From JAHWKI01 sp035513575 (GTDB lineage: Bacteria > Gemmatimonadota > Gemmatimonadetes > Longimicrobiales > RSA9): DNA of 39,869 nt. The stretch lies in NCBI GenBank assembly GCA_035513575.1, contig DATKBW010000176.1, positions 1 to 39,869 on the forward strand, written 5' to 3'. The notes beneath the pieces were generated by a model. It did not search any database. It worked only from the letters and a program-made list of their open reading frames with translations, and was not told the origin of the DNA. Position numbers and translations under genes: made by a program. Of the stretch, positions 33,244 through 39,869 are shown in pieces; position 1 is the stretch's first letter; the number at the start of each line of letters is the position of its first letter.

Positions 33244-35397
33244 ATGGACCGAGAGATCAACGACGCGATCGACGCCCTGCTCGCCCGGATGACGGTGGAG
33301 GAGAAGCTGGGGCAGCTGACGCTCGAAGTGGGCCGGTGGACCGACGTGGGACCCCGCGTGGAGGAGCGGGGCGAGGAGGACATAAGGGCGGGGCGCGTCG
33401 GCGCGCTGTACGGCGTGTACGGCGCCGAGTACACGCGTGCGCTCCAGCGGGTCGCCGTGGAGGAGACGCGGCTCGGGATCCCGCTGCTCTTCTCCCACGA
33501 CATCCTCCACGGTTTCCGGACCACGTTCCCCATGCCGCTGGCGCAGGCGGCGAGCTGGGACCCGGCCGCCGTCGAGCGGGCGGCGCGGATCGCCGCCATC
33601 GAGTCCAGCGCCCACGGGCTCCACTGGACATTCGCGCCCATGGTGGACATCGCCCGGGACCCGCGCTGGGGGCGTATCGTCGAGGGCGCGGGGGAGGACC
33701 CGTTCCTCGGGTCCGTGATGGCGGCCGCGCAGGTCAGGGGCTTCCAGGGCGACGACCTCGCCGCGCCGGACACCGTGGCCGCCACCGCCAAGCATTTCGT
33801 GGCCTACGGCGCCGCGGAGGGGGGCCGGGACTACAACACGGTGGACCTCTCCGAGCGCACGCTGCGGGAGGTCTACCTGCCGCCGGTCCGCGCCGCGGTC
33901 GAGGCGGGGGTGGCGGCGGTGATGCCGGCGTTCAACGAGATCGCCGGCGTCCCCATGCACGCGCACGCCGGGCTGATCGAGGGGGTGCTGCGGCGCGCGT
34001 GGGGGTGGGACGGCGTCGTCGTCAGCGACTACACGGGCGTCATGGAGCTGATGCGCCACGGCGTCGCGGCGACGCCCGCGGACGCCGGCATGCTGGCGCT
34101 GCGCGCCGGTGTGGACATCGACATCGTGAGCGACATCTACCTGGGGCTGGCCGACGAGGTGCGGGCGGGTCGGCTGGAGGCGGCGGTGGTGGACCGCGCC
34201 GTCCGGCGGCTGCTCCGGCTGAAGCACGACCTGGGGCTCTTCGACGACCCCTACCGCTACAGCGACGCGGAGCGGGAAGCCGCGTCGACCCTCACCCCGG
34301 AGCACCGCGCCGCCGCCCGGGACCTCGCCCGCCGCTCCATCGTCCTGCTGAAGAACGACGGCGTGCTCCCCCTGCCGAAGGGGATCCGCCGCCTGGCCGT
34401 GATCGGGCCCCTCGCCGACGACCGGCGCGTGACGCTGGGCAGCTGGACCGGCGCGGGGCGTGTCGACCACACGCGCAGCGTGCTGGAAGCCATCCGCGAC
34501 GCCGCCGGGCCGGGGACGGAAGTCGTGGCGACCGCGGGGCTGCCCGACGCCGTCGCCGACGACACGGCGGGCATCCCGGACGCCGTCGCGCTGGCGGCGT
34601 CGGCGGACGCGGTCGTGCTGGTGATCGGCGAGCCCGAGTCGCTGTCGGCGGAGGCGGCGAGCCGCGCGTCCATCGACCTCCCCGGCCGGCAGCTGGACCT
34701 GGCCCGGGCCGTCCTGGACACCGGGACGCCGACGGTGGCCGTGCTCGTGAACGGCCGGCCGCTGGCGGTGCCGTGGCTCGCGGAGCACGCCCCTGCGATC
34801 CTGGAGACCTGGTACCTGGGGATCGAGCACGGCGCCGCCGTGGCCGATGTCCTTTTCGGGGACCACGACCCCGCCGGCCGGCTGCCGGTCACGTTCCCGC
34901 GGGCCCTCGGGCAGGTCCCGCTCCATTACGCCCATCGGAACACCGGCCGCCCGCCCGCGGAGGAGGAGAGGTACACGTCGAAGTACCTGGACGTGCACTG
35001 GACGCCGCTCTTCCCGTTCGGCCACGGGCTGAGCTACACCACGTTCGCGTACCGCGACCTCGCGCTGAGCGCCCGCACGATGGCGCCGGACGGGTCGCTG
35101 GAGGTGGCGGTGACGGTGGCCAACACCGGGGACCGGGCGGGCGACGAGGTGGTCCAGCTCTACGTCCGGGACGACATCGCCAGCGTGACGCGGCCGGTGC
35201 GGGAGCTCCGGGGGTTCCGGCGGGTCCGCCTCGAGCCGGGCGCCAGCGAGCGGGTGACGTTCACCCTGGGCCGGCGCGACGTGGAGATGCTGGATGCCGA
35301 CCTGCGCCCGGTGGTCGAGCCGGGGTCGTTCACCGTGTTCGTCGGCGGCAGCTCCCGGGCGACCCTCGAGGCGTCGTTCGCGGTCGTCGCGGGCTGA
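33244..35397 (+). CDS. GH3 beta-glucosidase
   Basis: A 717-residue protein starting at ATG 33244 (MDREINDAIDALLARMTVEEK is the usual GH3 beginning, with no signal peptide); the longer open frame upstream does not look like protein. The GH3 N-terminal barrel has MVDIARDPRWGRIVEGAGEDP, KHFVAYG and nucleophile Asp262 in VVVSDYTGVMEL. The second alpha/beta domain has SIVLLKND and the linker PFGHGLSYTTF. The last ~90 residues are a fibronectin-III-like domain (VANTGDRAGDEVVQLYV, RELRGFRRV). It is probably cytoplasmic, hydrolysing sophorose or short oligosaccharides left by the GH94 phosphorylase. It is divergent from lacI with operators between them, hence likely in the same regulon. GH3 is secure; linkage specificity is by context. 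Confidence 0.92.
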   Translation: MDREINDAIDALLARMTVEEKLGQLTLEVGRWTDVGPRVEERGEEDIRAGRVGALYGVYGAEYTRALQRVAVEETRLGIPLLFSHDILHGFRTTFPMPLAQAASWDPAAVERAARIAAIESSAHGLHWTFAPMVDIARDPRWGRIVEGAGEDPFLGSVMAAAQVRGFQGDDLAAPDTVAATAKHFVAYGAAEGGRDYNTVDLSERTLREVYLPPVRAAVEAGVAAVMPAFNEIAGVPMHAHAGLIEGVLRRAWGWDGVVVSDYTGVMELMRHGVAATPADAGMLALRAGVDIDIVSDIYLGLADEVRAGRLEAAVVDRAVRRLLRLKHDLGLFDDPYRYSDAEREAASTLTPEHRAAARDLARRSIVLLKNDGVLPLPKGIRRLAVIGPLADDRRVTLGSWTGAGRVDHTRSVLEAIRDAAGPGTEVVATAGLPDAVADDTAGIPDAVALAASADAVVLVIGEPESLSAEAASRASIDLPGRQLDLARAVLDTGTPTVAVLVNGRPLAVPWLAEHAPAILETWYLGIEHGAAVADVLFGDHDPAGRLPVTFPRALGQVPLHYAHRNTGRPPAEEERYTSKYLDVHWTPLFPFGHGLSYTTFAYRDLALSARTMAPDGSLEVAVTVANTGDRAGDEVVQLYVRDDIASVTRPVRELRGFRRVRLEPGASERVTFTLGRRDVEMLDADLRPVVEPGSFTVFVGGSSRATLEASFAVVAG

Positions 35398-35414
35398 CCG
35401 GCCGCGCCGCCGCT

Positions 35415-35876
35415 TCAGGCCTCCGCGTCGCCGCCCCGCCGGGTGGTGATCACCACCACGCCGTTGGCCCCGCGGACGCCGTACGCCGCCGTGTCGCTGA
35501 TGTCCTTGAGGACGCGGATGGTCTCGATGTCGGCGGGGTTGAGCCAGTCGAGGCCCCGGCCCGGGGTCACCTGGATCGGCATCCCATCGACCACGTAGAG
35601 CGGGTCCCGCCCCGACATGGTGCCGGGCCCCCAGACCCGCACGCTGATCCCGCCGCCGGGCTCGACGATCACCCGCACGCCCGGGAACCGGCCGATCAGC
35701 AGCTCCTCCATGCGCACCGCCTGCTGCCCGTCCACCTCGTCGGCGTCCACCACCGGCCCCGTCCCCGTGACCTCCGGCGCGTGCGGATCGGTGGACATGG
35801 CGCGGTTGTGACAGCCGGGGAACAGGAGGACGGCCAGCACGACCGCGGCGGCGGGGACCGGCAGGATGCGGGTCAT
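35415..35876 (-). CDS. Second free-standing TonB-receptor plug-domain lipoprotein
   Basis: A 153-residue protein, ATG at 35876 with AGGAGG six bases upstream. The signal ends FPGC (Cys22). A short linker is followed by one plug domain: MEELLIGRFPGVRVIVE, DPLYVVDGMPIQV, LNPADIETIRVLKDISDTAAYGVRGANGVVVITT. The stop follows with no barrel. It has the same layout as the 7096-7539 protein, 28 kb away. It converges on the GH3 gene with a 17-bp gap. In true SusC receptors this domain occludes the barrel; as a lone lipoprotein it might bind a ligand, compete for TonB-system partners, or act as an assembly factor. None of these is demonstrated. Confidence 0.86.
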   Translation of the reverse strand: MTRILPVPAAAVVLAVLLFPGCHNRAMSTDPHAPEVTGTGPVVDADEVDGQQAVRMEELLIGRFPGVRVIVEPGGGISVRVWGPGTMSGRDPLYVVDGMPIQVTPGRGLDWLNPADIETIRVLKDISDTAAYGVRGANGVVVITTRRGGDAEA

Positions 35877-35904
35877 GGGCGCCTCCTCGAGGCGACTGGA
35901 GGTC

Positions 35905-35937
35905 GGGGACGGCAGGGCGTCGCGATGACGCGTCCCC
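35905..35937. promoter_or_regulatory. Nested inverted repeat upstream of the plug lipoprotein
   Basis: GGGGAC (35905-35910) pairs with GTCCCC (35932-35937), enclosing GCGTC (35917-35921) with GACGC (35927-35931). It lies 29-61 bases ahead of the start, within the 125-bp gap to the endonuclease-like gene. It could be a leader stem-loop or an operator. Support is only structural, and such stems are common in GC-rich DNA. Confidence 0.3.
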
Positions 35938-36001
35938 CTACACTAACACATCGCGCCGGCGCCGCGCCTCTCCGCGATTTCCGGGCCCGTCGCCCGCGTC
36001 G

Positions 36002-36886
36002 TCAGCGGACGGGGCGCGCCCGCCGCTTCGCCGGCTCCTCCAGCAGCGCGAAATGGACGAGCACCCCGAAGTGGTCCGACGGCCACACCCCGTCCGGCGA
36101 CGGCGCGTCCAGCACCACGTCCGCCCGCCGCGGGACCAGCTCCGCGTCCGCGCCGGAGCGGTAGAACACGTGGTCGATCCGGGCGAAGCGGTGCCCCCTG
36201 GCGGTGTTCAGCGTCGTCACTTCCCCCGCCGTGTCGGCGTGCACCGCGCCGTAGGCATCGCCGAAGCGGTCGCGGACCGGCGCCAGCTCGGGCGCGGTCG
36301 CGGGGGCGTTGAAGTCGCCGGCGAGGATGATCGGCCCGTCGCCGCGGGTCTCATCGATGTACTCGAGGGCATCGACCACCTGCGTGCGGCGGATGGCCCC
36401 GCCTTCCTCGGTGTGGTGGAGGTGCGTGCAGTAGACGTCGAGGGTGTCGCCGGCCGCGGCGACGCGGGCGTGGAGCACCACCCGGTAGTCGCTGGCCGGG
36501 TCGAGCCGACGGTGCCCCCGCTCCAGCAGCGGCGCGCGCGTCAGGATGGCGTTCCCGTAGCGCTTGACGCTGCCGGCGGTGTCCCAGGACTCGAAGTGGA
36601 CGGTGTACCCCAGGCGGCCGCCCAGCGTCTCCGCCTGGTTGGGAAGCCCCTCGTTCTGGAGCACCTCCTGGAGGCAGATCACGTCCGGGGTCGCCGCCCG
36701 CAGACCCGCCACGATCAGCTCCAGCCGCGCCGGCCAGTCCTGCTGGTCGTGCCAGATGTTGAGCGTCACGAAGTCGAGCGTCCCCCGCTCCGCTACCCGC
36801 GAACCCGCGGGGTCCCCCGGCTCCACCGGCGCGCACGCCGAGGGGAGCCACACCGCCAGCGCCAGCTTCACGAACCGTTTCGACAT
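36002..36886 (-). CDS. Endonuclease/exonuclease/phosphatase-fold lipoprotein
   Basis: A 294-residue protein; ATG at 36886 with GGAGGAGG upstream; a much longer open frame continues to 37306 but overlaps GH2 and is not used. Lipobox LPSAC (Cys18). The EEP metal-phosphoesterase fold is shown by LDFVTLNIWHD, VICLQEVLQ, GNAILTRAPL, DVYCTHLHH, ILAGDFNAP, RIDHVFYR and WPSDHFGV, which carry the Asn, Glu, His, Asp and Asp-His residues of the active site. Substrate cannot be read: extracytoplasmic members act on nucleic acids, phospholipids or inositol phosphates. It begins 14 bases after the GH2 stop, so the two are probably one operon. Confidence 0.86.
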   Translation of the reverse strand: MSKRFVKLALAVWLPSACAPVEPGDPAGSRVAERGTLDFVTLNIWHDQQDWPARLELIVAGLRAATPDVICLQEVLQNEGLPNQAETLGGRLGYTVHFESWDTAGSVKRYGNAILTRAPLLERGHRRLDPASDYRVVLHARVAAAGDTLDVYCTHLHHTEEGGAIRRTQVVDALEYIDETRGDGPIILAGDFNAPATAPELAPVRDRFGDAYGAVHADTAGEVTTLNTARGHRFARIDHVFYRSGADAELVPRRADVVLDAPSPDGVWPSDHFGVLVHFALLEEPAKRRARPVR

Positions 36887-36900
36887 GCCCTCCTCCTCTG

Positions 36901-39615
36901 CTACCTGCGCCTCCGGACCGCGATCCCGCTGATCGTGGCCCGCCCCGCCACCCCGGCGAGATCGATGGCCACGCCGCCCCCGCCGGCCGCTCGCGCCCGC
37001 ACGGTCCGCTCCACCGCCGTGTACGGTCCGGCCTCCGCCGCCAGGTCGAGCGCGGGGAACGCGACCACGCCGTTCACCCGCACCGTGAACACCCGCTCGC
37101 CCGGCGCGCGGCGGGCCGTCTCGGCGAACAGCAGCCGGACGTCGTAGTCCCCGTCGGGCAGGTCGAACCGGTACGCCCGGGCGCCCTCCCGGGTCGCCTG
37201 GAACAGCGCGTCCTCGACGGAGCCGGCGATCCGGTGGTGGTCGAGCCGCGCATCGCCGCCGACGTGGCCCCAGCTCCCTGGCTCGTACGGCCGGTCGGCC
37301 TCCCACGCCAGTCCCGTCCCGTCCACGTACTGGTAGGCCCCGCCGGCGTTCACCGCGACCTCCCGCACGGGGGCGTCCCGCCGCACGAACGGCGCCGTCC
37401 GATCCTCGTAGACGACGATGGTCCCGTCCCGCACGGCCCTCCCCTCCCCATCGCCCGCCCCCCGCGCCTCCAGCCGGTTCACCCCCGGCGCGAGGGTCAC
37501 CGTCCAGCGGGCGCTGCCGTTCTGCGTGGCCCGGGTGCCGAGGGAGGTCCCGTTCGCCACCAGCTCGACCGCTTCCAGGTTGGAGTAGACGACCACGTCG
37601 TGGCGCGCGTCAGCCGCGCGGCTCCCCGCCCGGACGGGCCAGTCCCGCGTGGCGATGTGGAGCACCGGCTCGTCCAGGAGCCGGGCGCGATAGTAGTGCC
37701 AGAGGTCCTTCGGCTCCCGGTCGTAATACAGGAGCCCCTTCTGGTTGATGTTCGGCTTGCTGTCGTGGCGGTGGGCGGAGCCGAAGTCGAACTGGTTCCA
37801 GACGGCCGTGCCCGCCAGGTACGGCCGCGCGAGGAGCTGCGCCAGGTGGGATTCGTGGAACCGCTGCTGGTGCTCCGTGCTGAAGTCGAACGCCCGGGGC
37901 TCACGCGCGTGGATCCGTTCGTCGCTCCCGGCGCCGTACTCGCTGATCATCAGCGGCCGCCCGGGGTGCCGGGCGTGCAGGGAGTCCAGGTACGGTCCGA
38001 GCTCGTCGAGGGAGCGGTAGTACCAGCCGAAGTAGAGGTTCAGCCCGAGGATGTCCGGGATGTCCTGGAAGCCGGTGCCGTTGTCGATCTCGCCGTAGGA
38101 GATGGCGGTGACCGTGGCCCGGCCCGGGTCCTCGGCCTCCACCACCGCCTCGAGCCGCCGCGCCAGCGCCATCAGCCGCTCGTAGTAGCCCTCCGGCAGC
38201 GGGTCCGGCCTCCGGAGCATCACCTCGTTCATGTAGCCCCACAACAGGATCGACGGGTGGTTGTAGTGCTGCCGGATCATCTCCACCAGCATCCGCTCCG
38301 CGTTCTCCGCGAACGCCGCCGAGGTCGTGATCAGGTTGACGACGGGGATCTCCTCCCATCCCGCCAGCCCCAGCGCGTCCATCGCCTCCAGCACCGCCGG
38401 GTCCTGCGGGTAATGGGCGAGGCGCAGGAAGTCGAACCCCGTGGCCTTCACGAGCTCGACATCCCGGCGGTGCAGCGCGTCCGGCAGCGCGTTACCGTAG
38501 CCCGCCCGATCCTGGTGCCGGTTCGTGCCGATCAGCGGCAGGCGCCGGCCGTTCAGGAACACGCCCGAGTCCGGCGTCACCCGGAGCCAGCGGAAGCCCA
38601 GCGGGTTCTCGATCCGGTCGGCCACGCCCTCCTCGCCCGCCCCGGTCGCGTCATTCGTCACCAGCTCGGTCACCACCCGGTAGAGGTTCGGCTCCGCCGG
38701 CGACCAGAGCCGCGGCCGGGCGATGGGCGCCGACAGCTGCCGGAAGGGCGCCGACCCGCCGGCCGGGACCACGATCGTCGACCGCAGCGTCGCCGCCTCC
38801 CGTCCGTGGAGGTCCAGCACTCGGCTCACCACCTCCACCCGGCGACGCCGCGCCGTCGCGTTCACCACCGTCCCGCGCACCCGCACCGTCGCCCGCTCGG
38901 CCGTGAGGTCGGGCGTGTCGATGAAGACGCCCGGCGAGGCGTGGTCGAGGAGGGTGATGTGGACCGGGTCGGTCGCCACCAGCCACACGTCGCGGTAGAT
39001 CCCGCCGTAGAAGGTGAAATCGGCGTTGAGGGGCGGGACATCGTCGTCGTGGCGGTTGTCGACCCGGACCGCCACGACGTTGGGCGCGCCGACGCGGACA
39101 TTGTCCGTGATGTCGAACGCGAACGCCGTGTACCCGCCAATGTGGCGACCCGCCGCCCGGCCGTTCACGTACACGTCCGCGACCTGGTTCGCGCCCTCGA
39201 AGTGGAGGAAGACCCGCTTGCCCGCGAGGGACGGGTCCAGCGCCAGCGTCCGGCGGTACCAGCCGATCCCGCGGCGGTAGTCCGCCCCCTCGTCCGAGGA
39301 CGCCGTCGCGTTCCATGTGTGCGGCAGGTCCACCCGCTCCCAGGCGCCGTCGTCGAAGCCGGGGGCCTCGGCGCCGTCCAGCGGGCCGGGGGCGTAGCGC
39401 CAGCCGTCGTTGAGGGTGTAGCGGACGCGGGGGGAGGCGGCGGCGGTCGCCGCTGGTGTCACGGTCGCGGCGTCCCGCCCCCGGTCACCCCCGTCGCCCC
39501 CTCCCATCCCGCGGCCGCCCTGGTCCGCCTCCCGGCGCGGGCCCGATGCGCACAGGGCGACCCAGGCGGCCAGCACCGCCACCACCGCCAGGATCCGCAG
39601 CAGCCGGCTCCTCAC
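36901..39615 (-). CDS. GH2 glycosidase with C-terminal malectin-like domain
   Basis: A 904-residue secreted enzyme; GTG at 39615 overlaps the upstream gene's TGA. The hydrophobic signal (LLRILAVVAVLAAWVALCASG) is followed by a Gly/Asp/Ala-rich linker to about residue 60. GH2 domains: jelly roll (HFEGANQVADVYVNG), immunoglobulin-like region, and a TIM barrel with acid/base Glu464 in WGYMNEV and nucleophile Glu559 in ISEYG. WNQFDFG is typical of the galactosidase/glucuronidase superfamily. After a DUF4982-like region comes a malectin-like module from about 745 to the end (YRFDLPDGDYDVRLLFAE, FTVRVNG). Malectin modules bind carbohydrates in other systems. The substrate is not determined; beta-galactoside, beta-glucuronide or a related glycan are all possible. 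Confidence 0.88.
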   Translation of the reverse strand: MRSRLLRILAVVAVLAAWVALCASGPRREADQGGRGMGGGDGGDRGRDAATVTPAATAAASPRVRYTLNDGWRYAPGPLDGAEAPGFDDGAWERVDLPHTWNATASSDEGADYRRGIGWYRRTLALDPSLAGKRVFLHFEGANQVADVYVNGRAAGRHIGGYTAFAFDITDNVRVGAPNVVAVRVDNRHDDDVPPLNADFTFYGGIYRDVWLVATDPVHITLLDHASPGVFIDTPDLTAERATVRVRGTVVNATARRRRVEVVSRVLDLHGREAATLRSTIVVPAGGSAPFRQLSAPIARPRLWSPAEPNLYRVVTELVTNDATGAGEEGVADRIENPLGFRWLRVTPDSGVFLNGRRLPLIGTNRHQDRAGYGNALPDALHRRDVELVKATGFDFLRLAHYPQDPAVLEAMDALGLAGWEEIPVVNLITTSAAFAENAERMLVEMIRQHYNHPSILLWGYMNEVMLRRPDPLPEGYYERLMALARRLEAVVEAEDPGRATVTAISYGEIDNGTGFQDIPDILGLNLYFGWYYRSLDELGPYLDSLHARHPGRPLMISEYGAGSDERIHAREPRAFDFSTEHQQRFHESHLAQLLARPYLAGTAVWNQFDFGSAHRHDSKPNINQKGLLYYDREPKDLWHYYRARLLDEPVLHIATRDWPVRAGSRAADARHDVVVYSNLEAVELVANGTSLGTRATQNGSARWTVTLAPGVNRLEARGAGDGEGRAVRDGTIVVYEDRTAPFVRRDAPVREVAVNAGGAYQYVDGTGLAWEADRPYEPGSWGHVGGDARLDHHRIAGSVEDALFQATREGARAYRFDLPDGDYDVRLLFAETARRAPGERVFTVRVNGVVAFPALDLAAEAGPYTAVERTVRARAAGGGGVAIDLAGVAGRATISGIAVRRRR

Positions 39616-39869
39616 CGCCGCGCCTCGCGCCAGCGGAGAGTACGGGCGCCGTGGAACCGCGGGAACGTGATCACCGAGTCGTAGCCGTCCGACCGGACGT
39701 CGATTCGCACGGGGTCGGCGCCGGCGAAGCCCTCGAGCCCCTGCGCCAGCCGCCGTCCGATGAGTCGGATCTCGAGGGGCCGCGGATCCGCGGACTCCAC
39801 CCGGAGCGTGCCCCCGTCTCGCGTCGTGGTGAGCTCGGCGACGAGACCCTCGCGCGTCCGGAGCGACCC
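39612..39869 (-). CDS. 3' end of an unrecognised gene (partial)
   Basis: The - strand frame is open from the window edge to a TGA at 39612-39614, giving an 85-residue C-terminal fragment. It contains alternating strand-like segments (TLRVESADPRPLEIRLIG, VRIDVRSDGYDSVITF) and ends RTLRWREARR. The pattern suggests a beta-rich C-terminal domain, perhaps of a carbohydrate-active enzyme given the GH2 neighbour, but I do not recognise the family. Its stop overlaps the GH2 GTG start by four bases (GTGA), showing that it heads or belongs to the GH2/EEP operon. A GTG at 39798-39800 is not taken as the start because coding continues upstream. Confidence 0.6.
   Translation of the reverse strand, partial: GSLRTREGLVAELTTTRDGGTLRVESADPRPLEIRLIGRRLAQGLEGFAGADPVRIDVRSDGYDSVITFPRFHGARTLRWREARR

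Overview
The window is very GC-rich (estimated by eye, not counted), densely coded DNA. It carries two SusC/SusD pairs, many lipoproteins with lipobox cysteines, frequent GTG/TTG starts, stop/start overlaps of the GTGA/ATGA type, and large FG-GAP/ASPIC-UnbV proteins. I infer Gemmatimonadota or a neighbouring Gram-negative soil or marine lineage, with moderate confidence. I saw no rRNA, tRNA, IS element, phage gene or CRISPR array.

Left part (1-16130). A + strand pair encodes an ASPIC/UnbV repeat protein and an UnbU/RnfD-like membrane protein. Facing it is a coupled three-gene - strand operon. It holds a CMD-like small protein (6658-7041), an AhpD/CMD-family protein whose CxxC motif reads CxxU through an in-frame TGA (6074-6658, with a bacterial-SECIS-like hairpin after the TGA), and a 1124-residue FG-GAP/ASPIC lipoprotein. 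A free-standing TonB-plug lipoprotein (7096-7539) is divergent from this operon. Next comes a - strand operon SusC-SusD-FG-GAP/ASPIC lipoprotein (15926 down to 7549), preceded by a candidate promoter.

Middle part (16305-35397). This looks like a complete beta-1,2-glucan (sophoro-oligosaccharide) utilisation locus. The - strand order from 32961 down to 17302 is LacI regulator, SusC, SusD, two tandem GH144-type endo-beta-1,2-glucanase lipoproteins, ABC sugar-binding lipoprotein, two permeases, and a GH94 phosphorylase. A GH3 beta-glucosidase diverges from lacI, and an MsmK-like ABC ATPase converges on the GH94 gene. Glucan would be cut at the surface or in the periplasm, taken through SusCD, captured and imported by ABC, then split by phosphorolysis (GH94) and hydrolysis (GH3). 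The SusD of this locus has about 105 extra residues that read like a PDZ domain.

Right part (35415-39869, - strand). There is a second plug-only lipoprotein, an endonuclease/exonuclease/phosphatase-fold lipoprotein, a GH2 enzyme with a C-terminal malectin-like domain, and the 3' end of an unrecognised gene.

Most intriguing items: the CxxU selenoprotein with its SECIS candidate, the SusD with a PDZ-like insertion, the SusCD+ABC beta-1,2-glucan locus, and the plug-only lipoproteins. The only gene-free stretch over 300 bases is 15927-16304; it holds a candidate promoter, a palindrome and a long GC-rich inverted repeat.
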